In this document: piece by piece, positions 25,664 through 35,047 of the stretch
How the letters are laid out: the number at the start of each line of letters is the position of its first letter
Numbering within the stretch: the first letter of the stretch is position 1
NCBI GenBank assembly: GCA_937915735.1
Contig: CALGGS010000140.1
Location: 1-48,757 of the forward strand
Direction: 5' to 3'
DNA length: 48,757 nucleotides
From: an uncultured Treponema sp.
GTDB lineage: Bacteria; Spirochaetota; Spirochaetia; Treponematales; Treponemataceae
Translations under genes and position numbers: made by a program
The notes under the pieces: model-generated
Database searches by the model: none
The model's input: only the letters and a program-made list of their open reading frames with translations
Told to the model about the DNA's origin: nothing

Positions 25664-27361
25664 ATGAAAAAATTGATTTCAGCTTTACTCAGCCTTTTTT
25701 TTGCCGCTTCTCTTTCGGCTCAGGTAAAAAATTATGTGGGTATTGTCCGCGAAAAATACTATCCGGCTCAGGAAGAATTCTTGGGGGAACTTGCTTCTTC
25801 TCTTAAAAGCCGGGGTTACGCTTCTTATTCAGAGTATATTGATTCTTACCTTAAGGGCGGTTTTGGCTCCGGCTTTGTCTATGTTGACAAGGACGGTACA
25901 AACTATGTAATTACAAACCGTCATGTAGTAAGCCAGGCCGCCTCTGCGTCAATCGAATTTGAAAATGAGGACGGAAGCACGACAAAATATGAGAATCTTT
26001 CTGTTTTAATCACGGATGACGACATTGACCTTGCCATCTTGAAATTTGAGGGAAGTGCAAAGCCATTTAAAAAAGGTCTTACATTTTCTTCAGCAAAACT
26101 CTCTGACGGACAGAATGTAGTGTCCGCAGGTTTTCCGGCTCTTGGAAAAGAGCCTGTATGGCAGTTTGGAAAGGGAAGCGTAACGAATGCAAGTGCGCGA
26201 ATCAAGGACTTGATTGACCCTGCTATTTCTACGGTAATCCAGCATTCTGCTCAGATTGACGGCGGAAATTCCGGCGGTCCGCTCCTTATTGAATCAAAGT
26301 CTGCCGCAATCGGCTATGAAGTCGTCGGAGTCAACACTTGGAAGGCTGTGGGGCGGGATTCCACAAACTTTTCTATTCCGGCCCGACTTGCCCTTGATTT
26401 GATTGAAAAATCACGGAAAACATCTGATGATTCCACTGTAAAGGCAGCCAGGGCTGCAAAATTTAAGGCGGCTCTTACAGAAAATGAAAACGATTATACA
26501 TCAATCGTAAAGTTCATTTCTTATGATTATGCTTCTGCATACGGCGAGGCAGAATTTGAAGAAATCCTCAAGCACGGCTCTACAAAAGTCCGTAACAGAG
26601 TAGTTGAAGAATTCGCTTATGACCCGATTGAAGGCCTGCGCTATGCTGTTGCCTATAATCTTTACAATAATTATTCAGGCGAAAACGCGACAGATGAGAA
26701 TCTTTCTAAAATTGTATGGAGCAAAGAACACGGCCTTTACAGGATTTCTTCCACAGGTGAAGATAAAAAAGACAAGAAAGATTCAAAAGTAAGTTCGTCA
26801 GGCTCAAAAAAATCCTCTTCTTCCAAAACAAAAAAATCATCCTCAAAGAAAGAGCTTCCTTCAGTAAGTTTTGAGGGATTAAAAAAGCCTTATTTCCTCG
26901 CCTTGTATGCAGGCGGCATCCTTCCACTGGAAAACAACGGAAAAAACACGGAAATAAAAGGCGGATTTGACTTTTCAGCAGATTTTTATACAGGAGAAAA
27001 CGGAATTTTTGGCTTATTCCTTGAATACACGGGAACAAGCCTTGAAAGCGAAAAAATCAATGCCTTTGGAGGGGGAATCGCAATCAGACTTCCGTTTAAT
27101 TTCGGGCTTTTCTCTCTCTGCCCAAGGGCAGCAACCGGCATACAGTTTGGCTCAGGAGACATAGAAGTTTCACGATTCTTCTGGAAAGCAGGTGCTGAAG
27201 TCGTATTTGACTTAGGGCTTCAAAACATCAGACCATGTATTTCAGCGGCTTACAGAAAAAACTACGACAAATACACGGATTACGAGACTTTTTCTGACGA
27301 GGAGACTTTAAACTCTTCAAACATAGTCTTTAAAGTCGGAATAGCTTTTTCATTAGACTAG
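25664..27361 (+). CDS. Trypsin-like (HtrA-type) serine protease fused to a C-terminal probable beta-barrel
   Basis: A 565-residue exported protein. Signal peptide MKKLISALLSLFFAASLSA. Residues 60-250 form an S1C-type protease with His87 (VITNRHVV), Asp122 (DDIDLAIL) and Ser203 (IDGGNSGGPL): the triad is complete. No PDZ domain follows; instead a helical region, a Ser/Lys linker (about 363-390), then ~170 residues of alternating strands (YFLALYAGGILPL, GFDFSADFYTGENGIFGLFLEYTG, GGGIAIRLPFNFGLFSLCP, IVFKVGIAFSLD) like an OmpA-type barrel. The protease would hang on the periplasmic face of the outer membrane. AGGAG lies six bases before the ATG, and the preceding stop directly abuts it. Confidence 0.88.
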   Translation: MKKLISALLSLFFAASLSAQVKNYVGIVREKYYPAQEEFLGELASSLKSRGYASYSEYIDSYLKGGFGSGFVYVDKDGTNYVITNRHVVSQAASASIEFENEDGSTTKYENLSVLITDDDIDLAILKFEGSAKPFKKGLTFSSAKLSDGQNVVSAGFPALGKEPVWQFGKGSVTNASARIKDLIDPAISTVIQHSAQIDGGNSGGPLLIESKSAAIGYEVVGVNTWKAVGRDSTNFSIPARLALDLIEKSRKTSDDSTVKAARAAKFKAALTENENDYTSIVKFISYDYASAYGEAEFEEILKHGSTKVRNRVVEEFAYDPIEGLRYAVAYNLYNNYSGENATDENLSKIVWSKEHGLYRISSTGEDKKDKKDSKVSSSGSKKSSSSKTKKSSSKKELPSVSFEGLKKPYFLALYAGGILPLENNGKNTEIKGGFDFSADFYTGENGIFGLFLEYTGTSLESEKINAFGGGIAIRLPFNFGLFSLCPRAATGIQFGSGDIEVSRFFWKAGAEVVFDLGLQNIRPCISAAYRKNYDKYTDYETFSDEETLNSSNIVFKVGIAFSLD

Positions 27362-27477
27362 GGAACTAAAAAAGTAATGTCAGGCTGAATCAAAGCGACC
27401 GCAATAAAGCAAGCAGCCGCATTGATTCGGAGAGACATCGTGTAAGAATCTTATTGACCAGATTCTTGCGGATTGAA
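27362..27477. terminator. Hairpins between the convergent protease and icd genes
   Basis: Two inverted repeats lie between convergent stops: an interrupted GAATCA..CG/CG..TGATTC stem (about 27388-27440) and a perfect AAGAATCT/AGATTCTT (about 27446-27469). Neither has a long T run, so they are probable but unproven terminators. Confidence 0.4.
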
Positions 27478-28674
27478 TTAAAGCTTTGAGGCAATAATAT
27501 CTATAAATTCCCAGCTGTTCACAGTTTGTTTGGCAGGAGGATTTGCAAGGCGGGCGAGGTCCCCTGTCATAATTCCTTCCTCGATTGTGTCGAGAGTCGC
27601 TTTTTCAAGTTTTTTTGCAAAAGCGGCCAGTTCAGGAGTTCCGTCAAGCTCTGCCCGTTTTGAGAGGGCTCCAGTCCATGCGAAAATAAGAGCGACAGGA
27701 TTTGTAGAAGTTTTCTCGCCTTTCAGGTATCGGTAATAGTGCTTCTGAACGGTTCCGTGGCTTGCCTCAAATTCAAATTTTCCGTCAGGAGAAACAAGAA
27801 CGCTTGTCATCATGGCCAGTGAGCCACAGGCAGAAGCAATCATATCGCTCATAACATCACCATCGTAGTTTTTGCACGCCCACAAAAATCCGCCTTCGCT
27901 TTTCATAACTCTGGCAACGGCATCATCAATCAGGGTGTAGAAATACTCAAGTCCCGCTTTGTCGAATTTTTCCTTGAACTCAGTGTCAAAAATCCGCTGG
28001 AAAATTTCCTTGAAGTTTCCGTCGTAAGTTTTTGAGATTGTGTCTTTTGTTCCAAGCCATACAGAGATTTTCTGATCGAGAGCATAATTAAAGCAGCAGC
28101 GTGCAAAGCTTTCGATGGAAGAGTCCATGTTGTGGATTCCCTGAAGGATTCCAGGACCTTTCATCTCCTGAATTGTTTTTCGGATTACTTTTCCGTCTTT
28201 TCCTGTAAAGACAAGTTCAGCGATTCCTGGCCCGTCAGTTTTAATCTCGCAGTTTTTGTAGACATCTCCGTAAGCGTGGCGGCCAAGAACAATCGGCTTT
28301 TTCCAACTTGTTACAGAGCACTGAATGTTTTTTACGAAGATTGGAGTGCGGAAAACGGTTCCGTCAAGCTCCTCACGGATAATTCCGTTGGGACTTCGGG
28401 TAAGCTGCTTTAAATTGTATTCTTTTACGCGGGCTGCATTTGAAGTGATTGTCGCACATTTAACACCGACTCCAAGCCTTTTGATTGCCTCAGCGCTTTC
28501 GTAAGTCACTTTATCGTCAGTATCGTCACGATGCTTTAAGCCCAAATCATAATATTCGGTTTTCAAATCAACGAAAGGCTCAAGAAGTTTTTCTTTGATA
28601 ACCGCCCACAAAACTCTGGTCATTTCATCGCCGTCAAGCTCGGCGATTGCGTTTTTCATCTGAATTTTTGCCAT
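27478..28674 (-). CDS. icd: NADP-dependent isocitrate dehydrogenase (eukaryote-like type)
   Basis: A 398-residue enzyme that converts isocitrate to 2-oxoglutarate. Isocitrate-binding residues lie in TRSPNGIIREELDGTVFRTP; other family segments are GRHAYGDVYKN, WACKNYDGDVMSDMIASACGSL, FEASHGTVQKHYYRYLKGEKTSTNPVALIFAWT. The size and these motifs fit the homodimeric IDH1-like family rather than the E. coli type. The start ATG at 28674 has TATACT about ten bases upstream and no Shine-Dalgarno. It lies 71 bases downstream of a sirtuin gene on the same strand. In an organism with a likely incomplete TCA cycle it would supply 2-oxoglutarate and NADPH. Confidence 0.96.
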   Translation of the reverse strand: MAKIQMKNAIAELDGDEMTRVLWAVIKEKLLEPFVDLKTEYYDLGLKHRDDTDDKVTYESAEAIKRLGVGVKCATITSNAARVKEYNLKQLTRSPNGIIREELDGTVFRTPIFVKNIQCSVTSWKKPIVLGRHAYGDVYKNCEIKTDGPGIAELVFTGKDGKVIRKTIQEMKGPGILQGIHNMDSSIESFARCCFNYALDQKISVWLGTKDTISKTYDGNFKEIFQRIFDTEFKEKFDKAGLEYFYTLIDDAVARVMKSEGGFLWACKNYDGDVMSDMIASACGSLAMMTSVLVSPDGKFEFEASHGTVQKHYYRYLKGEKTSTNPVALIFAWTGALSKRAELDGTPELAAFAKKLEKATLDTIEEGIMTGDLARLANPPAKQTVNSWEFIDIIASKL

Positions 28675-28745
28675 AATGGCTCAAAGTATACAGAAAAAGC
28701 AAAAAATAGAGAAGATAAAAGCCGGCATTTCGGACGGGGGAATAG

Positions 28746-29489
28746 CTATTGCGCCTTGACTGTAATCTGCTCAAAAACCTTTCCGAGAGAATCGTGAATC
28801 ACAAGGTCGCAGTTTGAGTCCGCCTGAGTCTCGCTTTTGTTAATTAGCACGAGATGTTTTCCCCTGAAGTATCGGATAAGGCCTGCCGCAGGGTATACTA
28901 CGAGAGAGGTCCCTCCGATAATCAGCATATCAGCCTCGGAAATGGCTTCGACTGCCCCTGTAATCACATGGTCGTCAAGACCTTCCTCGTAGAGAACGAC
29001 ATCCGGCTTTACAAGACCTCCGCACTGACAATGTGGAAGAGTGTCAGGGGAATTTTCGCTTTGCGCTATAAAATCAATTCCGTAACTTTTTCCGCATTTC
29101 ATGCAGTAATTTCTGAGCGTGCTTCCGTGAAGCTCATAAACGGTCTTGCTTCCGGCCATCTGGTGAAGACCGTCAATATTTTGCGTGACCACTGCGCTAA
29201 GCTTTCCTGCCTTTTCAAGCTCCGCAAGTTTTTTGTGGGTAATGTTAGGCTCAACGCCCTTGATAATAAGTTTCTTTCTATAAAATCTGTAGAATTCTGT
29301 CGGGTTTGAGTCAAAAAAAGAGCGGGAAATAATTGTTTCCGGCGGATATTTCCATTCCTGTTGATAAAGCCCGTCCTGACTCCTAAAATCCGGAATTCCG
29401 CTTTCGGTTGAAACTCCGGCACCGCCAAAGAAGACGATTCTGTCCGACTCGTCAATCATCTTCTGTAATTCAACAATTTTTTCATTCAT
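28746..29489 (-). CDS. cobB: Sir2-family NAD-dependent protein deacylase
   Basis: A 247-residue sirtuin. GGAGVSTESGIPDFRSQDGLY binds NAD; TQNIDGLH and His121 (ELHGS) form the catalytic centre; zinc is held by Cys129/Cys132 and Cys154/Cys156 (CMKC...CQC). It removes acyl groups from lysines. The start has AGAGAGGG upstream and a clear promoter. Being followed by icd on the same strand is notable because isocitrate dehydrogenase is a known acetylation-controlled enzyme in other bacteria; the functional link here is inference. Confidence 0.93.
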   Translation of the reverse strand: MNEKIVELQKMIDESDRIVFFGGAGVSTESGIPDFRSQDGLYQQEWKYPPETIISRSFFDSNPTEFYRFYRKKLIIKGVEPNITHKKLAELEKAGKLSAVVTQNIDGLHQMAGSKTVYELHGSTLRNYCMKCGKSYGIDFIAQSENSPDTLPHCQCGGLVKPDVVLYEEGLDDHVITGAVEAISEADMLIIGGTSLVVYPAAGLIRYFRGKHLVLINKSETQADSNCDLVIHDSLGKVFEQITVKAQ

Positions 29490-29508
29490 AAAATCCCTCT
29501 CTTAGGTT

Positions 29509-29537
29509 AATTTAGAATATCATACAATATAAAACAA
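29509..29537 (-). promoter_or_regulatory. Promoter of the sirtuin-icd unit
   Basis: Minus-strand TTGTTT (29532-29537), a 17-base spacer and TAAATT (29509-29514), with AGAGAGGG and the ATG at 29489 following. Confidence 0.55.
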
Positions 29538-29553
29538 AAATTGTCATTTTTTT

Positions 29554-29580
29554 TAGAAAAAATGGAGTTTTTGCCGATAA
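29554..29580 (+). promoter_or_regulatory. Possible sigma28 (FliA)-type promoter for the Ig-repeat/barrel gene
   Basis: GCCGATAA (29573-29580) is an exact match to the sigma28 -10 consensus, with TAGAAAAA 11 bases upstream matching the -35 (TAAAGTTT) only in part. It lies 110 bases before the ATG at 29690. I see no good sigma70 alternative nearby. Motility-type control of a surface protein would make sense in a spirochaete but is unproven. Confidence 0.3.
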
Positions 29581-29689
29581 TAAAAATTGAAAACTCTAAA
29601 AAAACTCAAATTTCTTGCGATAGAATTTGATTTTGTTCCTCACTTCTTTTATTATAGAGTGAGTTATAAAAAAGTAGGGATATCAAATT

Positions 29690-32600
29690 ATGAAAAAAAG
29701 TCTGAAGAAAGTCCTTTTAGTATCAGTTTTGGCTGCAAGCTCTGTTATGTCTTTTGCATTCGGAAAACGAGATGTTACTTACCGTGATGTCGAAGAAATG
29801 GACAGCTGGCAGGAGCAATTTGACATCAACGAAAAAAAAGAAGGAAAATATAACTTCTATGTTGAAGCCAAAGATAAAGGCGGAAACACTGAAATAGCGG
29901 GTCCTTACAACCTTTATATCGATCCTGATTCGGATTATGCAATCTCAGGAATCACGAACCCTGGCTCTAATATGCGGGTTCCCGGCAACCTCAATATCGT
30001 CGGTACCTGTGTTGACGACGATGCTGTAGGCGAGGTTTGGCTCGTTCTTGACGGCGGAGAGCCAATCAAGGCAGAAGGAAAAGAATTCTGGTCTTACTAT
30101 CTCGACACAAATAACCTTGAAGAAGGTCCTCATACAATCGAGGTTTGGGGCGTTGACATTAACGGCCTTTCTTCTCAGGAAAAACCAAAAAAGAAGGCTT
30201 TCGTAACCTGGAACCTTGACCGAAGGCAGCCTGTCACGGTTGTAACGAACCATACTCTCGGCGAACTCGTTTCCGGAAAAATCAATATCAAGGGTACTGT
30301 CTCAGACGGAAACGGAATCAAATCTCTTTATTATTCGCTGGACAATGGCGAAACTTATCTTCAGACTAAAATTTCAGAAAATAAAAAAGATGGCAACTGG
30401 ACATTTGACCTTCCCATCGACACAAAACTTTCAAAGGATGGCCCGGCTATCCTCTGGCTCAAAGCAATCGATAAGATGGGCTCAATCGGAGTTTCTTCGT
30501 TCCTTTACTTCATCGATAACACAAAACCAGATGTAAAAATTATCTATCCAAAAGACGACGATGTTTCAAATGGAAAATTCACAATCGCAGGCTTTGCAAA
30601 GGATAAAGTCGGCCTTCAGAAGCTTTCATGGACATTTGGTAACGAAAAGGGCGATTTCGAGCTTATTCCTGGAAACCCATACTGGTCAGTTGATGTAGAT
30701 ACAATCGGAAATACAGGAAAAAGCGTTGATTTTTCAGTTACTGCAATCGACACTGTAGGAAATATCGTTACCGTCAAAAAAACGATTCAGCTCAATCAGG
30801 AACAGGATAAGCCTGTCGTGACAATTCAGACTCCGGCTGATTCTGACACTGTTTCTGGCGAAAAAGGAACTTTGTTTGTCCGCGGTATTGTTTCTGATGA
30901 CGACGGAGTCGCTTCTGTCGAATGTACCCTTGACAACTCTGAGCCAATTGTGCTTGAAACGGACGGAGTTTTTTCTTTTGATGTTTCTCCGAATGAAGAC
31001 CTTGTAATTGGAAAACACAAAATAACTGTTGTCGCTACGGATATTCACGGCGTAAAAGGAAACCCTGTTTCGGTAGATGTTGTAAGCTTGGGTGAAAAAC
31101 CTTCATTCAGCAAGGCAAAAGTCGGTTCTGAAGAGGTTTCAAATGGTATTTTTGTTCATCCTGAGTCAAATCCTGTCTATGAATTGACGGCAAATTCTCC
31201 TTCAGGAATAAAATCTATTTCATATAAAATTGAATATGGAGACGGTGCGGTTTTCAAGGAAGAAACAAATTCCCTTAAAGCGCCTGAAAAATCTTCAGTA
31301 ATAAAAATTCCTCTCTCAGATGCTCCTTGGGGACTCGTTCAGCTTACTATTTCAGCTACAGATATTTATGACCGTGTTTCAGAGGTGAAAACTCTTCTGA
31401 ATATGCGTGATTTGTCACGGCACGATAAAATTGACGAAAACAAAATTATCGAAGGAAACGACAACAATGGAATTCAAGTTAAGGTCTTGAGCATTGGCGG
31501 AGTAGAGTATAAAAAGGGAATGGATGTGGTCCTTCCGTATGGAGCGGCAAAAGACGGCGGCGTTTCTGTTGTGGTAAAAGTTGAGACTGCGGAAAAAAAT
31601 CCTTCTGTAACTTATTCTCTTACTGCTGATGAAGATATTGGCGGTGCTCCTTCACAGAACGGCAAGTTGGATTTAGTCGGAGAAAATTACGAATTCAAGC
31701 TTTCAAATATTCCTGCTTCTGTCGTGAATCTTACGGTAAATGCAAAGGCCGGAAAAGTTTCCTCTGGAACTGATAGCGTTACTTTCTGTGTCGTCAGACC
31801 TGTTCCTGAAAAGCTTAGTGGCTGGACTATTGGAGAAGTTTATTGGCTTCCTGATGAAAAAACGATTTACAATAAGGAATTGCGTTCTTTCGTAATCGAT
31901 GAATATCAATCTTTATATGGATATGCGAATGTTCCTGACTCTGCTATAGTCACAGTGTCTAATTCAGGACTTGATATTTCTCCTGATGACAGAACATTGG
32001 GAAGATCAATCGCTGTTCGCGGTATCAAAGAAGGCGTTTATCGGGGTGTCACCGTAAATGTCAAGGATTCTTCGGGAAAATCTTACAATGTGCCTGTTAA
32101 TATCATTGTAGACTCAGCTCCTCCGGCTGTTGAAATTGTGGCTCCTAGCGCAAACGAGTGGGTACAGACAAAAACTACGCTTAAAGTAAAGGCAACTGAT
32201 GCAAACGGAATTCGAACGGCAGAGTATTCTTTGGACGGCGGTAAAAACTGGAATCCATTGAATTCTGCTGGTGGCGAATACAATGCAAATCTTAATCTGA
32301 CCGCTTATGATGACGGTCTGATTGGAGTCGATGTCCGGGTAACCGATGAAGCTGGAAAAACAACAGTAAAATCTCTGGCAATTTATAAAGACACGACTCC
32401 TCCTGAAGTTGAGGTTCTTCTTCCAGGAAGCGACGACATCGTAAACGGTGACAACCTGATTGCTTTCAGGGTAAAAGATAACGGTCGCCTTGATAAAGTT
32501 GAATATTACCCGCCGGCAAAGCGCGGTGAAACAGTTCGCCCTGTTGATGTTCCTCTTGGACACCTTATCACGACTCATATCGGTACAAGCGATAAGCCAA

Positions 32601-34900
32601 TCGATGATTTGATGACATTCAAATTCATTGACGCTATCGGAAATGCAAGCGAAATCAAACAGTGGGACTTTATTATTGATAACGCAAGTGACCTTCCAAT
32701 TGCTGAAATTCATGTTCCTGAAGAAAATGCCGTAATCACACGAGATTTTGAATTCTCTGGAGTTATCTACGATGATGATGGCGTTAAAAAGGACGAAAAC
32801 GGCGAAATTATCGGCGGACCAAAAATCTTCTACAAGTTTGACAATGGACGATATGAAGCGCTGGATCAGATTGGAACGAGTTTCATCATTCCAAAGCATC
32901 TTACAGACTTCACTGATAACGAGCATTCAATCACAATTTATGCGGAAGATATTAACGGCGTAAAGGGACCTGAATTCGTACGAAACTTCCGAATTTCTCT
33001 TGAAGAGCCAAAGGGTGCTGTCTTGACTCCGCCAATTACTGAGACTGTAAAAGATACTGTCAAAATGACTGGCGTTGCTACTGATAAAAACGGAATTAAG
33101 GCAGTTTATATTTCTGTTGACAACGGAAACACTTACAACGAGGCGCTGGGTAACTATGGACACGAAATGACTCAGTGTAACTGGTCTTACGAATTCGATA
33201 CTCGCGTAATCGAGGACGGAACTCATGTAGTATTTATGAAAGTTGTTGACTGGTACGGAATCGAAGGCCTTTACTCTTCTCTTATCAATATTGATAACAC
33301 ACCTCCAAGTCTTGATCTTATGCTTCCGATGGACGACTCTACGACAACGGGTATGGTTTTCTTCTCTGGTCAGACAACAGACAATATTGAGCTTACAAAA
33401 CTCTTCATTACGATTCGCTCTCTTGAAGGCAAGGTCGTCAGCTCTCGGCTCGCTCGAACTGATTTGACTCCGGACGAAGTAATTACTCAGGCTCTCGACA
33501 TCTACAACCTTGACGACGGCTTCTATAACATCGAGCTTACAGGTATTGACCGTGCTGACAATATTACTCGAGTCAGCCGAAATGTCCGCCTCGACAAGAA
33601 AAAGCCGAAGGCAAAGGTAGACCTGCTCTATCCGCTTAATGGTGAGTATGTTCAGGGTGTATTCAATATTTACGGTACTGCCGTGAGCGAGAATGACATT
33701 CAGAGCCTTACTCTTTATGTGGACGGAAAAAATGTTGCTCAGACTGAGCTTAGTGAAAGCGGTTACTTCAAATATACTCTTGACCAGACAATGATTGAGG
33801 AAGGTCGACACGATATTCGAGTTGAAGCTTTCCTTGCGGACAATACAAAAATTGTCTCAAATACACAGTATCTTAACTACGGTGCGGTCGGTCCTTGGAT
33901 TACAATCGACAACTTCACTTACGGAAGCTTCGCTTTTGACAGACCTTACATCATTGGTAACGCAGGATATTCTTACGACGAGGAAGAGGTCGTTCGTGCA
34001 AACGCTAAGGGTGCTCCAAAAGAGCTTAAGGATGCGGTTGCTGAAAAGGTTGTCGATAAAATTGAGCTTTCTCTTGACAATGGTAAGACCTTCACAAAGG
34101 TTTCTAAATCTGGAAAATGGCGATACCGAATCGAAAATGAGGACATTGCAGAAGGCTATCATTTCCTGCTCGTACGAGCTACTATGAAAAACGGTGAGAT
34201 TGCCGTAACTCGATGTATCGTTCAGGTTGACAGCACTAAGCCTACTATCAAGCTCATTTCTCCGGGTGCTGGCGGACACTATAACCAGCAGATGGAATTC
34301 TCCGGACTTGCTAAGGACGACATTGCACTTAAGAGTGTAACTCTTGCCCTCCGAAAAGGTGACAAGGCCTTCTACGAGGTTCCAGGCTTTATTCAGGGCT
34401 TGTACTTCGACTGGCAGTTCTGGGGCGCAACGCTCTTCAATGTCGGTGCTGGTCTTACATTCTTTGATGACAATGTTAAGCTTCAGGTTCAGTGGGGACA
34501 GTTCACTCAGCAGCAGCGAAACCTCTTCGATGATTCAAATCTCCGATATGGTGGTGACAATGTTTGGGGTATGAAGTTGCTGGCAAATGTCTACTACTTG
34601 CCGTTCAGATATTACTTTGGTCCTGACTGGGAATGGCTTTCTTTGAATGTGGCTCTTGGTGCGAACTTCACCCGATTCAATCAGTCTGGTGCCGGAAAGG
34701 CTCAGATTCTTTCAGCAGGTCTTTTGCAGATTGAATTCCCACGGGTTACATTTGCTAAGCAAAAAATGTTCAGGACGATTGCCTTCTACACAGAAGGCCA
34801 GTTATGGTTCATTCCGTCTGATGTCAGCGGAAGCGAAACTGCGGAAGTCAAGAGTATTGTTCCACAGATTTCATTTGGTCTGCGCGTGAATGTATTCTAA
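29690..34900 (+). CDS. Giant Ig-like repeat protein ending in an outer-membrane beta-barrel
   Basis: A 1736-residue exported protein with signal peptide MKKSLKKVLLVSVLAASSVMSFA. Residues about 30-1560 are roughly 10-12 Ig-like (OmpL47/bacterial-Ig type) repeats, seen as recurring boundaries (FIDNTKPDVKI, VDSAPPAVEI, KDTTPPEVEV, NIDNTPPSLDL, VDSTKPTIKL) and a repeated core (SDGNGIKSLYYSLDNGETY, TDKNGIKAVYISVDNGNTY). From about 1566 the sequence changes to a barrel (FIQGLYFDWQFWGATLFNVGAGLTFF, LLANVYYLPFRYYFGP, FYTEGQLWFIP) ending SFGLRVNVF, with the C-terminal Phe of a barrel-assembly signal. Probably anchored in the outer membrane by its C-terminus, with the stalk exposed or periplasmic. A strong terminator follows, so the next giant gene is mostly independent. 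Confidence 0.88.
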   Translation: MKKSLKKVLLVSVLAASSVMSFAFGKRDVTYRDVEEMDSWQEQFDINEKKEGKYNFYVEAKDKGGNTEIAGPYNLYIDPDSDYAISGITNPGSNMRVPGNLNIVGTCVDDDAVGEVWLVLDGGEPIKAEGKEFWSYYLDTNNLEEGPHTIEVWGVDINGLSSQEKPKKKAFVTWNLDRRQPVTVVTNHTLGELVSGKINIKGTVSDGNGIKSLYYSLDNGETYLQTKISENKKDGNWTFDLPIDTKLSKDGPAILWLKAIDKMGSIGVSSFLYFIDNTKPDVKIIYPKDDDVSNGKFTIAGFAKDKVGLQKLSWTFGNEKGDFELIPGNPYWSVDVDTIGNTGKSVDFSVTAIDTVGNIVTVKKTIQLNQEQDKPVVTIQTPADSDTVSGEKGTLFVRGIVSDDDGVASVECTLDNSEPIVLETDGVFSFDVSPNEDLVIGKHKITVVATDIHGVKGNPVSVDVVSLGEKPSFSKAKVGSEEVSNGIFVHPESNPVYELTANSPSGIKSISYKIEYGDGAVFKEETNSLKAPEKSSVIKIPLSDAPWGLVQLTISATDIYDRVSEVKTLLNMRDLSRHDKIDENKIIEGNDNNGIQVKVLSIGGVEYKKGMDVVLPYGAAKDGGVSVVVKVETAEKNPSVTYSLTADEDIGGAPSQNGKLDLVGENYEFKLSNIPASVVNLTVNAKAGKVSSGTDSVTFCVVRPVPEKLSGWTIGEVYWLPDEKTIYNKELRSFVIDEYQSLYGYANVPDSAIVTVSNSGLDISPDDRTLGRSIAVRGIKEGVYRGVTVNVKDSSGKSYNVPVNIIVDSAPPAVEIVAPSANEWVQTKTTLKVKATDANGIRTAEYSLDGGKNWNPLNSAGGEYNANLNLTAYDDGLIGVDVRVTDEAGKTTVKSLAIYKDTTPPEVEVLLPGSDDIVNGDNLIAFRVKDNGRLDKVEYYPPAKRGETVRPVDVPLGHLITTHIGTSDKPIDDLMTFKFIDAIGNASEIKQWDFIIDNASDLPIAEIHVPEENAVITRDFEFSGVIYDDDGVKKDENGEIIGGPKIFYKFDNGRYEALDQIGTSFIIPKHLTDFTDNEHSITIYAEDINGVKGPEFVRNFRISLEEPKGAVLTPPITETVKDTVKMTGVATDKNGIKAVYISVDNGNTYNEALGNYGHEMTQCNWSYEFDTRVIEDGTHVVFMKVVDWYGIEGLYSSLINIDNTPPSLDLMLPMDDSTTTGMVFFSGQTTDNIELTKLFITIRSLEGKVVSSRLARTDLTPDEVITQALDIYNLDDGFYNIELTGIDRADNITRVSRNVRLDKKKPKAKVDLLYPLNGEYVQGVFNIYGTAVSENDIQSLTLYVDGKNVAQTELSESGYFKYTLDQTMIEEGRHDIRVEAFLADNTKIVSNTQYLNYGAVGPWITIDNFTYGSFAFDRPYIIGNAGYSYDEEEVVRANAKGAPKELKDAVAEKVVDKIELSLDNGKTFTKVSKSGKWRYRIENEDIAEGYHFLLVRATMKNGEIAVTRCIVQVDSTKPTIKLISPGAGGHYNQQMEFSGLAKDDIALKSVTLALRKGDKAFYEVPGFIQGLYFDWQFWGATLFNVGAGLTFFDDNVKLQVQWGQFTQQQRNLFDDSNLRYGGDNVWGMKLLANVYYLPFRYYFGPDWEWLSLNVALGANFTRFNQSGAGKAQILSAGLLQIEFPRVTFAKQKMFRTIAFYTEGQLWFIPSDVSGSETAEVKSIVPQISFGLRVNVF

Positions 34901-34904
34901 ATAG

Positions 34905-34945
34905 AATATTCACACGGGTAAAATGCCTGTGTGAATATTTTTTTT
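34905..34945 (+). terminator. Rho-independent terminator after the Ig-repeat/barrel gene
   Basis: AATATTCACACGGG (34905-34918) pairs with CCTGTGTGAATATT (34926-34939) in a 14-bp stem with one G-U pair and a seven-base loop. A run of eight T (34938-34945) overlaps its end. It lies four bases after the stop. A weaker palindrome (AAATCTCCA/TGGTGATTT, about 34981-35002) follows and could be an operator for the next gene. Confidence 0.9.
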
Positions 34946-35047
34946 ACCTAAAAATCTTAAAATAAACTGATAAATCTCTAAAATCTCCAAATTTGGTGAT
35001 TTTTTCATAACAAAAATAGTAAGAAAACTCTTGTATGAGGTAAAAAT

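Noticed and set aside
32114..33811. Long minus-strand ORFs opposite the Ig-repeat/barrel gene
   Set aside because: Cys/Arg/Val-rich antisense readings caused by codon bias of the plus-strand gene; no start signals.
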